Shown one piece after another: positions 8,403-15,609 of a DNA stretch of 21,945 nt. The position numbers and the translations under genes were made by a program. The notes below the pieces were generated by a model, which had not been told where the DNA came from, searched no databases, and worked only from the letters and a program-made list of their open reading frames with translations. Origin of the DNA: Rhodococcus sp. IITR03 (lineage in GTDB: Bacteria > Actinomycetota > Actinomycetes > Mycobacteriales > Mycobacteriaceae); contig LATQ01000001.1 in assembly GCA_001017865.1 (NCBI GenBank), forward strand, positions 952,701-974,645. Direction: 5' to 3'. Each line of letters begins with the position of its first letter. The first letter of the stretch is position 1.

Positions 8403-9320
8403 TCAGGGTCGTTGCAGGTCACGGAGCTTCTGGGCGAGCACCCGCACATCGGCCACTGGCCCCAGGTGAGCGAGCTTGTCCGGGTTGATCATCACCCGGA
8501 CCGCGCCGATCTTCCCGCCCGCGACGTCGAACGTCATGACCTGCACGATGGCGCCGTCGGCGTCCCGCACGATCAGGCCGGGAAGCCTGTTGATCTCGCG
8601 GGATTCGAGCGACATGCCGAGCTGACCCATGGGCGAGACGAACGAGGCCAGCAACCGCATGACCTTCTCGCCGCCGACCACGACCTTGCGGATGGCGGGT
8701 GCCTTGCCACCGCTGTCGGCGACGAGTTGCACATCGGCGGCCAGCAGGTCGCGCAGGGCGTCGACGTCACCGTCTTGGAACGCCGTGAGGAATCGAGCGG
8801 TGAGCTGTTCGTGCGCCTGCGGATCGGTGTCGAACCGCGCCGAACCTTGATCGACGTGGCGCCGTGCCCGCACCGCGAGCTGCCGGCACGCCGCTTCGGA
8901 GCGGTCGACGATCTCGGCGATCTCGGAGAAGCCGAATCCGAATGCCTCGCGCAGCACGAAGACGGCGCGTTCGAGCGGACTGAGGCGTTCGAGCAGCACG
9001 AGCGCTGCCGTCGAGATCGATTCCCGCAGTTCGGCCGAGCGCACCGGATCGTCGTAGGGCTCCTCGAGTATCGGTTCCGGCAGCCACTCGCCCACATATC
9101 GTTCGCGCCGTGCCCGCGCCGATTCGAGCATGTTGATCGATACCCGGGTGACGACGGTGGACAGGAATGCTCGGGCCGAATCCGGTTCGACGCCGGAGGT
9201 TTCGTATCGCACCCAGGTCTCCTGGACCGCGTCCTCGGCTTCGGTCACGCTGCCGAGGATGCGGTAGGCGATGGCGAACAACAGTGGACGCAGGTTCTCG
9301 AACTCTTCGACGCCGCTCAC
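8403..9320 (-). CDS. ECF RNA polymerase sigma factor, ECF41 type with SnoaL-like C-terminal domain
   Basis: This is a 305-residue extracytoplasmic-function sigma factor. Region 2 spans about residues 6-75 (RPLLFAIAYRILGSVTEAED, then AVQETWVR). Region 4 spans about 105-157 (LSPLERAVFVLREAFGFGFS, EIAEIVDRSEAACRQLAVRA). A SnoaL-like domain of about 120 residues follows and takes the place of an anti-sigma factor. It carries DSGGK (202-206), matching the ECF41 DGGGK/R motif in the linker, and NPDKL (279-283), the conserved C-terminal motif that tunes activity. The start is a GTG at 9320 with GGGAGG 7 nt upstream. No anti-sigma gene is adjacent, as expected for ECF41. The downstream FAD oxidoreductase is the probable target. 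Confidence 0.92.
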   Translation of the reverse strand: MSGVEEFENLRPLLFAIAYRILGSVTEAEDAVQETWVRYETSGVEPDSARAFLSTVVTRVSINMLESARARRERYVGEWLPEPILEEPYDDPVRSAELRESISTAALVLLERLSPLERAVFVLREAFGFGFSEIAEIVDRSEAACRQLAVRARRHVDQGSARFDTDPQAHEQLTARFLTAFQDGDVDALRDLLAADVQLVADSGGKAPAIRKVVVGGEKVMRLLASFVSPMGQLGMSLESREINRLPGLIVRDADGAIVQVMTFDVAGGKIGAVRVMINPDKLAHLGPVADVRVLAQKLRDLQRP

Positions 9321-9499
9321 GTCGGCCCCTCCCGTAGACCCGTGCTTCGATCACAGCACTCCACCCGGGTTCACGCAACGAGGATGAATTCGATCAGGAA
9401 CGAAGCGGGCGCCCTGCGGGCGGCTGCCCTCGACCGATCGGAGACCCTTCGGTCCCTGAGTCGTCGTCCCCTTCCCCAAGGCTGCCCGGTCGCCATGCC

Positions 9500-9622
9500 C
9501 CGATAGACCGTCTCGGCCAGCACGGATAGCCCCACGTCGCGGAGGACGTGCGGCTCGCACTGGACCCGGTCGTTCGTGTCGACCCGCACGATCGGGTGCT
9601 CCACCACCAGCTGTGGAGACGA
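9500..9622 (-). other. Possible coding remnant, unrecognised
   Basis: On the minus strand, from about 9622 down to 9500, one frame gives LVVEHPIVRVDTNDRVQCEP followed by HVLRDVGLSVLAETVYRG. Nearly every codon there ends in G or C, as in the real genes around it. No clean start, stop or continuation is found on either side, and I do not recognise the family. It may be a piece of a small gene broken by base losses like those elsewhere in the window, or a decayed gene. The rest of 9321-9781 shows nothing I can support. Confidence 0.3.
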
Positions 9623-9781
9623 GGGATACTGGTGCCCAGTCGGTTTCGAGACAGGGAACGGCCCCGGCTCGCAGCGTCGGCGCGCTGACGTCGGACTGTG
9701 GGAGACGAGCGACGAGCTGCATCGACGCACCTCGGCTACCGGAACGGCCCTCGTGCGCGACGATGCAGGTGAAACGCCTCG

Positions 9782-9810
9782 AGCCCTCCGATCACGGTGA
9801 TCGGAGGGCT
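9782..9810. terminator. Perfect 13-bp hairpin with a 3-nt loop
   Basis: AGCCCTCCGATCA (9782-9794) and TGATCGGAGGGCT (9798-9810) are exact inverted repeats around CGG. This is a strong intrinsic-terminator-like hairpin without a T-run. It separates the possible minus-strand coding remnant from the structured RNA region that follows on the plus strand. Confidence 0.6.
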
Positions 9811-9898
9811 TAGAAGTCAGGACGTCGGATGTGAACCCGGGGGAGCGGGTATGTGTCGGCCGGCGCGGACGAATGCGCTCGCGGCTCGTTGCTGGAAT

Positions 9899-10048
9899 AC
9901 GCCTCTCGAAGGCGTGTGGATAGACTCCACCCTACGGTGCATGACAGGTTCCTTCTGTCGTGTGCCCAGACCCCGGTCCGGTGTTGGCGCACCTGCCGGG
10001 GTCGACCTGTTTTCAGGTCGGTGGAGGGATGGTCGCACGGGTGTGCGA
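9899..10048 (+). ncRNA. Candidate structured RNA with a multi-branch junction, unknown class
   Basis: A closing stem, CTCCACC (9925-9931) with GGTGGAG (10020-10026), encloses three hairpins. Hairpin 1 is a 12-bp stem, 9936-9947 with 9955-9966, with a 7-nt loop. Hairpin 2 pairs GACCCCGG (9969-9976) with CCGGGGTC (9996-10003), and inside it GGTG (9980-9983) with CACC (9990-9993). Hairpin 3 pairs GACCTG (10004-10009) with CAGGTC (10014-10019) around TTTT. Hairpins 2, 3 and the closing stem abut with no unpaired bases, which suits coaxial stacking. Flanking hairpins are ACGCCT/AGGCGT (9899-9915) and TCGCAC/GTGCGA (10033-10048). Hairpin 1 has three G-U pairs that would be A-C mismatches on the other strand, so the RNA is read from the plus strand. 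I recognise no tRNA, tmRNA, SRP, RNase P or known riboswitch signature. Transcription is unproven. It could be a free RNA or a leader of the gene at 10315. I see nothing else supportable in 9811-10314. Confidence 0.5.
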
Positions 10049-10314
10049 AGTCGTCAACTCGAACACACGTTCTGCCCGTGCCTGCCCTGGATCATGGGAA
10101 GCGTAGCGATTAATCCGAATAGCGCTTCTTGCAACGGTTGTCGCGCTTGTTCGTGGATAGACCAGTGGTTCGGATGTAAAACCGATTGTCAGCCGTCATC
10201 GAATCCGGCGCGGCATATGGTGAGACTTCTTCGCGTCGAGCCTCAACTTCCCACACGTGCGCCTCGAGGTGGCACAGTGCGGCACGGCCGACATCCGGGA
10301 AGAAGGGGACTCGC

Positions 10315-10938
10315 GTGGGAGCTGTGCGACGCACGGTGGTGGCGACCGCAGTCGCGGCCGCAGCCGCGGTAGGTGTATCGACGGGGCAGGCAGCCGCGAC
10401 TCCTGCAATCGACACCGTTGTGAACGGTGCACTGTCCGTCACCCCGCTGTGCCAGGGAACCATCGACGCGCTGATCATCGCGTGCACCGAACTCGAGAAG
10501 CTGACACCACACTTCCCGCTGATGCTCGACCTGAACCCGCGGGGTACGCATCTCGTCGTGCTCGGGGCCGGACTCACCGAGGACGGCAAGATCCGGCCGG
10601 TGCTCGAAGAACGGCTCGAAGCGGCTCTTCGTGCAGCGCAACGCTATCCGGAGTCGCCGATCGTCGTCACCGGTGGCGTGCCGCGCAACGGCGTCACCGA
10701 AGCGCAGGCCATGAAGGACTGGCTGGTCGTGCGAGGCATTCCGCCCGAACGCATCACCGAGGAATCGCAGTCGACCTCCACCGTCGAGAATGCACGCTTC
10801 ACCAATGATGTTCTGCTCGAACGGCGAGCCACGGGCGCTGTGCTCGTGACGAACCGCGACCACCTCGAACGCGCGATGATCAACTTCCGGCAGGCGGTCG
10901 ACGCACGTATTCCGGTCGCGGGTATCGTCGCAGCGTGA
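10315..10938 (+). CDS. Secreted YdcF-like (DUF218) protein
   Basis: I start this 207-residue protein at the GTG at 10315, with AGAAGGGG upstream. It begins MGAVRRTVVATAVAAAAAVG, a short basic end plus a hydrophobic core, and the likely signal peptidase site is near AAA-TPA at 27-30. The rest is a DUF218/YdcF-type domain: HLVVLGAGL (79-87), RLEAALRAAQ (about 100-109), IVVTGG (116-121), EAQAMKDWLVVRGI (129-142), EESQSTSTVENA (149-160) and AVLVTNRDHLERA (175-187). Members of this family are thought to act on the cell envelope (SanA/ElyC-type), but the biochemical role is mostly unknown. It is convergent with the DinB-like gene, with stops 12 bp apart. An upstream in-frame ATG at 10186 would bury the signal sequence and is rejected. 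Confidence 0.8.
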   Translation: MGAVRRTVVATAVAAAAAVGVSTGQAAATPAIDTVVNGALSVTPLCQGTIDALIIACTELEKLTPHFPLMLDLNPRGTHLVVLGAGLTEDGKIRPVLEERLEAALRAAQRYPESPIVVTGGVPRNGVTEAQAMKDWLVVRGIPPERITEESQSTSTVENARFTNDVLLERRATGAVLVTNRDHLERAMINFRQAVDARIPVAGIVAA

Positions 10939-10950
10939 GCGCCGGAAGTA

Positions 10951-11483
10951 TCAGTTCAGAGCGTTCGCCTTCCGCGTCAGTACCTGACTGATCTCCGAAG
11001 CATTCTTCGCCAGTTCGAAGTTGACCCACCCGGCCACTTCCCACAGGGGTGGAGGTTCGGGCATGAGTCCGACGATCGTCGTCTCGATGTCGGCAGTTTC
11101 GAGAAGTGCGGCCCATTCGGTGCGAAGAACCTGATGCGGTCGGTCGAGCCGGACCACTCGTAGGCGTCCGGCCCGACCGCAGTTCCCCCATTGCATACCG
11201 CCACGGTGTTCGTCCACCACCACTCGATGTGCCAGAGGAGCCACGCGATCGTGGGCTCGGGGAGAGCCTCGGCCGTCTCGTCCGGCCAGTCGGCGACGAG
11301 ACGACCGTCGACCCGTCGAACGCCCACGCAGTTCGACGAGGGCTCCCAGTGCACGGCAGCCTCGTCGATCCGCGGCAGGACGTGTTGTTCCGTGAAGAGC
11401 CAAACCAGGTCGAGTTGCTTCAACAGCGTGCGCGTGGCGAGTGGCAGGGTGTCCGAGGGCATGCACGCAATCATCGCGGACAT
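10951..11483 (-). CDS. DinB-like four-helix protein; one frameshift
   Basis: This protein resembles actinobacterial DinB-superfamily proteins, a metal-binding four-helix fold shared with mycothiol- and bacillithiol-dependent enzymes. The first part reads LPLATRTLLKQLDLVWLFTE, then WEPSSNCVGVRR and IAWLLWHIEWWW. A lost base near 11130 shifts the frame, and the remainder reads EWAALLETADIETTIVGLMP, then WEVAGWVNFELAKNASEISQ. The last block is the family's C-terminal helix, in which no metal-ligand His is seen. Three in-frame ATGs (11483, 11474, 11462) compete; none has a clear ribosome site, and I take the longest. The repaired length is about 177 residues. It lies 77 bp downstream of the methyltransferase on the same strand. 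The specific reaction is unknown. Confidence 0.65.
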
Positions 11484-11560
11484 AGCGGACACATGCTCGA
11501 TGTCGACACCGTGTATCTGTCCCCGGAAGTGTGCAAACGTTGCTGTGCAGTTATCCGCCT

Positions 11561-12181
11561 TTACGCGGCCGGTGTCGCCACTCCCAGCGACAGCGCGCCG
11601 AAGAACTTCGGTGTCTTCTCCTCGTAGAAGGTGTCGAGTTCGCGGATCTCGAACCCCGCCCCGCGGATGAGGTCGGCGATCCGTCGTGTCAGATGGCAGC
11701 CACCCGCGACGCGCTTCTGGATCGGTTCGAGCCGGTGCTGCCACCGCCGGACGTTCTCGTCCGGGGCGAGTCCGTGTTCGACGAAGTGCAGGGTGCCGCC
11801 GGGTGCGAGGACACGACGTACCTCGCGCAGAGCCGCGTCGGCATCGGGGATGGTGCACAGCGTCCACGTCGACAGTGCGCTGTCGAAGGTGTTGTCCTCG
11901 AACGGGAGTGACTGACCGTCCAGGCCGGATCGTTCGATGTGCACGGGGGAATCATCGATGCGCGGACGTGCGAGCTTCCATCCGAGGTCCGCGGGTTCGA
12001 CGGCGCTGACCGACTCGACGGTGGTGGGGTAGTAGGGAACGTTGAGACCGGATCCGAATCCGATCTCGACGACGCGGCCGCTGAGGTCGGCGCACACTCG
12101 TTTGCGGTTCGCTTCGGTGAGCGACGGTGCACAGGCGATGTTCACCAGTCGCGGTACGACGTGATCGTTGTAGAGGCCCAT
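11561..12181 (-). CDS. Class I SAM-dependent methyltransferase
   Basis: This is a complete 206-residue UbiE/Methyltransf_11-type enzyme. Motif I is VVEIGFGSGLN (37-47). The acidic residue after the second strand lies in SAVEPADLG. The post-motif segment SLPFEDNTFDSALSTWTLCT is followed by REVRRVLAPGGTLHFVEHGL, which is typical of the Methyltransf_11 fold. The start ATG at 12181 has GAAGGGA 5 nt upstream. The N-terminus NDHVVPRLVNIACA is shared with many actinobacterial small-molecule methyltransferases whose substrates are unknown. It may form a two-gene unit with the DinB-like gene downstream. The substrate cannot be read from the sequence. Confidence 0.88.
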   Translation of the reverse strand: MGLYNDHVVPRLVNIACAPSLTEANRKRVCADLSGRVVEIGFGSGLNVPYYPTTVESVSAVEPADLGWKLARPRIDDSPVHIERSGLDGQSLPFEDNTFDSALSTWTLCTIPDADAALREVRRVLAPGGTLHFVEHGLAPDENVRRWQHRLEPIQKRVAGGCHLTRRIADLIRGAGFEIRELDTFYEEKTPKFFGALSLGVATPAA

Positions 12182-12289
12182 GGCAGTCCCTTCGCCTCGT
12201 GGCGTCTCGATCTGCTCGATCCATCATGACACCTGCCCGGCCGAACGGAACCCCTCGTTCCTGCCGCACCGAACGCACTGTTAAGTTAC

Positions 12290-12313
12290 CTTTACATGTA
12301 AAGCGTGCTTTAC
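12290..12313. promoter_or_regulatory. Overlapping palindromes (three CTTTAC half-sites), operator of the membrane protein/XRE pair
   Basis: CTTTACATGTAAAG (12290-12303) is a perfect 14-bp palindrome. Its right half is reused in GTAAAGCGTGCTTTAC (12298-12313), with perfect 6-bp arms. The result is three half-sites in alternating orientation, 16-39 bp before the membrane-protein ATG at 12330. This suits co-operative binding by a small XRE dimer such as the one encoded downstream, which would be autoregulation. Confidence 0.65.
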
Positions 12314-12329
12314 GGTGAAGGGAGCGGTG

Positions 12330-12805
12330 ATGGACAGCGGAGGTGCCGGATCGGCGGTGGGGCGGAGCAAGTGGGGCAAGGTGCGGGTCGGTTCGCGGTG
12401 GATCGGCGCAGTACCGCCGGCGATCGCCCTCGGAATCCTGGCCACAGCCGTCCTGGGAGCGGTGGTGGCCGCACTGGGGTTGGTGCCCGACTATCCCGTG
12501 GCCGCCGGTGTGGCGGTCGCGCTGGCGACCGCACCCTCACTGTCGGCGCTGGCGTGGGTGCTCCTCGTGGATCGGTCGACCCTCGAAGGTGCCGCGGACC
12601 GGCCCGAGGATTCGGTCGAGGCGTCCTGGTACGAGAAAGCCGCCTCGGGCGCTTTCACCGACATCCTTCTCGTCACGGGGCTGGGATGTACCGCTCTGGC
12701 GTTCGCTCCGATCGAGGTCGAGGGCCTGCACGCGCTGATGGCGGTCATTCTCGTGGCCTTCGCGTCGTTCGGTGTGCGCTACGCCGTGCAGCGTCGGAAG
12801 GCTGA
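12330..12805 (+). CDS. Four-helix membrane protein paired with an XRE regulator; stop lost by one base
   Basis: The ATG at 12330 has GGAG 5 nt upstream. The sequence shows a short polar N-terminus and then four hydrophobic segments: AVPPAIALGILATAVLGAVV; VAAGVAVALATAPSLSALAW; a third near ILLVTGLGCTALAFA; and a fourth near ALMAVILVAFASFGV. It ends YAVQRRKA. As written, the frame then runs on to 13064 straight through the XRE gene. One added base near 12802 gives a TGA at 12803-12805, 2 nt before the XRE GTG, and a protein of about 158 residues. Small integral membrane protein plus XRE regulator pairs with touching ends are common, and the membrane partner may sense or sequester a signal. Function unknown. 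Confidence 0.75.
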
Positions 12806-12807
12806 GG

Positions 12808-13005
12808 GTGCGCAACTCGCTCGCGGCCCTGCGCGCGGAGAACGGATGGTCGCAGCAGCGGCTCGCCGACGAACTCGGGGTCTCGCGCCAGACGATCATC
12901 TCGATCGAGAAGGGACGATTCGACCCGTCGCTTCCACTGGCGTTCCGCATCGCGCGTCTGTTCGGGCGTCGCATCGAGGACATCTTCTTACCCGACGAGG
13001 AATAA
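12808..13005 (+). CDS. Small XRE-family (HTH_3) transcriptional regulator
   Basis: This protein has 65 residues, essentially just a helix-turn-helix domain: LAALRAENGWSQQRLADELG, then VSRQTIISIEKGRFDPSLPL, then AFRIARLFGRRIEDIFLPDE. The HTH is at about residues 16-37. I choose the GTG at 12808, with GGAAGG 7 nt upstream, because it begins the conserved NSLAALRAENGWSQ helix and sits next to the predicted end of the membrane gene; a longer version from 12772 would overlap that gene. It probably binds the CTTTAC/GTAAAG palindromes at 12290-12313 and represses its own two-gene unit. Homologues of this short type often act with the membrane protein beside them. Confidence 0.85.
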   Translation: MRNSLAALRAENGWSQQRLADELGVSRQTIISIEKGRFDPSLPLAFRIARLFGRRIEDIFLPDEE

Positions 13006-13008
13006 CGG

Positions 13009-13049
13009 AGTGGCAGAGCGGATTCCCCGACAGAACCCGCTCGGCCACT
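13009..13049. terminator. Hairpin between convergent XRE and SDR genes
   Basis: AGTGGC (13009-13014) pairs with GCCACT (13044-13049), and AGCGG (13017-13021) pairs with CCGCT (13037-13041), with one 2x2 internal loop. It lies exactly in the 51-bp gap between two convergent stop codons, where a shared terminator is expected. I considered a tRNA fragment and saw no cloverleaf. Confidence 0.6.
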
Positions 13050-13056
13050 TGCCCGA

Positions 13057-13895
13057 TCACTTGAGCGTACTACCGGCGTCAACCGTGAGCGTGAGTCCGG
13101 TGACGTAACGGGACTCGTCGGACGCCAGGAACAGAACGGCATTACTGATGTCTTCCGGCTCCACCCACCCCACGGGCAGGACGTGCATGAATTGCGTGGC
13201 CGCCTTCATGTCCTCCGGACCGGGTTCTCGAGGTCGGGACGGAACATCTTCATGGCACCCTCGTTCATGAACATCGGTGTGTTCACGTTGGTGGGGTGCA
13301 CGGTGTTGACCCGGATGGAGTGCTGCCCCAGTTCGACGGCGAAGGTACGCATCATGCCGACCACACCGTGCTTCGCGGAGATGTACGGACCCATGGTGGG
13401 GTAGGCCTTCAGTCCCCCGACCGAACTCGTGAGGACGATCGATCCACCGTTTCCGCCCGCAATCATGTGCGGCACTCCGGCTTTGATCGACTTCCACACA
13501 CCCGACAGGTTGATGTCGAGCATCTCCTGCCAATCGAACTCGTCGGTCTCGTGCAGCATCGCTCCACCGGTGCCGATTCCGGCGTTGGCGACGATGATGT
13601 CGAGACGGCCCAGTTGTTCGACGCCGTTGTCGACGGCGGCCTTCACCGCGTCGAAGTCGCGGACGTCGGCCTCGGCCGTGACGATCCGTCGGTTGAGACT
13701 CTTGACGGCTTCGACCGTTTCGGCCATGTCCTCCGGGGTGGACGGTTCGATCTGCGCGTTCTCCCGGATCGGGCCGCAGATGTCGAGTGCGATGATGTCG
13801 GCACCCTCCTGCGCCAGCCGGATGGCGTGACTGCGTCCCTGTCCGCGTGCGGCTCCGGTGATGAACGCGACCTTGCCTTCGACTCTTCCTGCCAT
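13057..13895 (-). CDS. Mycofactocin-type SDR (carveol dehydrogenase-like); one frameshift
   Basis: This is a short-chain dehydrogenase of the mycofactocin-coupled group, which oxidises secondary or primary alcohols with a tightly held NAD recycled by mycofactocin. The ATG at 13895 has GAGAGG upstream. Features are FITGAARGQGRSHAIRLAQE (cofactor loop), ALDICGP followed by the long insert ENAQIEPSTPEDMAETVEAV that marks this group, ADVRD, VANAGIG, SSVGGLKAYPTMGPYISAKH with the catalytic Ser, Tyr and Lys, and NTVHPTNVNTPMF. A lost G near 13222 shifts the frame. The end reads VGWVEPEDISNAVLFLASDE, then YVTGLTLTVDAGSTLK. The repaired length is about 279 residues. It is the third gene after ferredoxin and P450, so it probably oxidises the P450 product alcohol. 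The exact substrate is unknown. Confidence 0.86.
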
Positions 13896-13955
13896 TGAAC
13901 ACCTCTCACTTCGTGCACCGTCCAGTCGGGCGATGCAGAGCATGGGATTGCCGGG

Positions 13956-15237
13956 TTACTGCGTGCTGCGGGTGAACTCGATGTGCAGCTCGACGAGTCC
14001 GCGCAACAGGAACGTGGGTTCGTAGGCGAACGAGTGGTCGCCGGCCGGTCCGTGTGCCTGCTCGCTGAGGCGGATGTCTTCCATCCGATCGAGCAGACGG
14101 TTGAGGGTGACGTGCCCTTCGATGCGCGCGAGCGGGGCGCCGGCACAGGTGTGCAGGCCGCGGCCGAATGCGATGTGATCGTGCGAGTTCTTCCGATCGA
14201 GCCGGAACTCGTTCGGCTCCTCGAACTTACGCGGATCACGGTTCGCGGCGGCGAGACTCAGCATCACGACCGACCCGGCCGGTACCTCGACGTCGCCGAT
14301 GGTCGTGGTCTTGCGGGCGAGTCGGAAGTCCACCTTCGTGGGACTGTCGAAGCGTAGCGATTCCTCCATGAACGGTTTGATGAGACTGCGGTCCTCGCGC
14401 AGGATCTTCTGGTACTCGGGGCGTTCGCAGAGCACCCGCAGCGACGAACTGAGGAGTTTCGTCACCGTTTCCTGGCCGGCGGCGAAGAGGAATGTCGCAG
14501 GTCGGACGACCTCGAGGAGTTCGGGTATCGAACCGTCCGGATAGGTCGCGGCAGCCAGACCGCTGAGGATGTCGTTGCGGGGTTCGCGACGACGGTCGGC
14601 GAGATACTTCTCGAAGCGTCCGTCGAGGAATTCGAGGGGGTTGATCCCGACGGGCTCGTGGTCGAGCGCGCCGACCGCGTGCCGGGCCGTTCACCGGCGC
14701 CGAGTACCCACCGGAACTCCTCGCGGTCCTCCTCCGGAACGCCGAGCAGGTCGGTGATCGCCATGGTGGCGAAGGGCTTTGCATAGTCGCCGAGGAACTC
14801 GCATCGGCCCTCGCCGATGAATTCGTCGATGACGTCGTCGGCCAGTCCCCAGAGGTACTCCTCGTTCTCCTTCAGTCGTTTCGGGGTGAGGAGTCGTCCG
14901 AGCAGTGACCGGGCGCGCGTGTGGTCGGGTGGTCCATCGTCACCATGTGCTCGAAGATCGGGAACTGGTGACGGTGGGCTTCGATCTGTTCGGTGATGTC
15001 GTCGCCTTCGGGTTCGAAGGGCAACGGCGGGAACGGACCTCCGATCGAGTTGACCGCCGACAGTGCCTCGCTGTTCTTGAACCCCTCGACCACCTCCTGA
15101 TAGCCGGTGACCACCACGACTCCGTGGTGAGGTTCCCGATACACCGGATTGTGACTGCGCACGTGGTCGAAGTACTCGAACGGACTCTGGGCGATCTCTC
15201 CGTCGGTGAAGTAGTCGGAGGATGCAAGGTCGGTCAT
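13956..15237 (-). CDS. Cytochrome P450; two frameshifts
   Basis: This is a soluble bacterial class I P450. The N-terminal part runs from the ATG at 15237 (FTDGEIAQSPFEYFDHVRSH, then NPVYREPHHGVVVVTGY). Lost bases near 14930 (within DHPDHTRAR) and 14690 break the frame. Visible landmarks are RSLLGRLLTPKRLK (C-helix region), FLFAAGQETVTKLLSSS (I-helix with the oxygen-activation region), the ExxR motif in MEESLRF, PAGSVVMLSLAAANRDPRKF and the haem loop FGRGLHTCAGAPLAR, where the Cys is the iron ligand. The repaired length is about 427 residues. The ferredoxin gene ends 4 nt upstream and the SDR starts 60 bp downstream, giving an electron carrier-oxygenase-alcohol dehydrogenase unit. The CYP family cannot be fixed without alignment; a terpene, alicyclic or steroid-like substrate is plausible. 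Confidence 0.88.
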
Positions 15238-15241
15238 CGGA

Positions 15242-15472
15242 TCACTGACCTTTCGGGGAGGAGGGGAGGTTCTCGACGATGCCGATGGCCTGCCGAGGGC
15301 AGGCGCTGGCGGCGGAATGGGCCTTGGGCCAGAGGCTTTCCGGAGGGTTCTCGTCGCAGGTCGCGATGTCGTCGTCGGGGAGATCGAAGATCTCGGGTGC
15401 GATCTCGATGCACAACGCGTGTGCTTCGCACAGGTCTCGATCGATGTGCAGACGCTTCGGTGATCCCGTCAT
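15242..15472 (-). CDS. [3Fe-4S]-type ferredoxin, electron donor to the P450
   Basis: This 76-residue ferredoxin begins MTGSPKRLHIDRDLCEAHAL. Cluster ligands are Cys15 and Cys21 in CEAHALC and Cys58 in SACPRQAI, the three-cysteine pattern of actinobacterial P450 ferredoxins. The position that is Cys in [4Fe-4S] proteins is His18, the CxxHxxC variant reported for some mycobacterial P450 partners; it can affect cluster potential. An extra Cys39 is present. It is the first gene of the ferredoxin-P450-SDR unit, its stop lies 4 nt before the P450 ATG, and two GTAAC palindromes lie upstream. No ferredoxin reductase is encoded nearby, so a general one must serve. Confidence 0.9.
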   Translation of the reverse strand: MTGSPKRLHIDRDLCEAHALCIEIAPEIFDLPDDDIATCDENPPESLWPKAHSAASACPRQAIGIVENLPSSPKGQ

Positions 15473-15547
15473 CGGCGCTCCAGGAGGGGATGTGGGTTCG
15501 AACGGGGACGGTGTGGCCGGGCTGGGTGACCGCCACCGGGGTAGGGT

Positions 15548-15583
15548 GTAACCGTGTTACCTAGGTCACGATAACGTGGTTAC
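15548..15583. promoter_or_regulatory. Paired GTAAC palindromes in the ferredoxin/TetR divergent promoter
   Basis: GTAACCGTGTTAC (15548-15560) has perfect GTAAC/GTTAC arms. GATAACGTGGTTAC (15570-15583) is a near-repeat in the same style. An ACCTAGGT palindrome lies between them (15559-15566). They sit in the 137-bp gap between ferredoxin (minus) and TetR (plus), so the TetR product probably represses both directions from here. Confidence 0.62.
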
Positions 15584-15609
15584 CGTCTGACGGCAAGGAT
15601 GTTTTCACG

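Noticed and set aside
9925..10026. tRNA-like cloverleaf (7-bp closing stem with three arms)
   Set aside because: It is too long (102 nt), the last arm has a TTTT loop rather than a T-loop, and there is no anticodon arm of the right size.
9797..10372. Long plus-strand open frame across the structured RNA region
   Set aside because: Its protein has no family look, is Arg/Cys-rich, and its codons lack the G/C third-base pattern; the hairpins explain the region better.
12806..13064. C-terminal extension of the membrane protein through the XRE gene
   Set aside because: One lost base near the expected TGA at 12803-12805 explains it, and the overlapping XRE frame carries a clear HTH.
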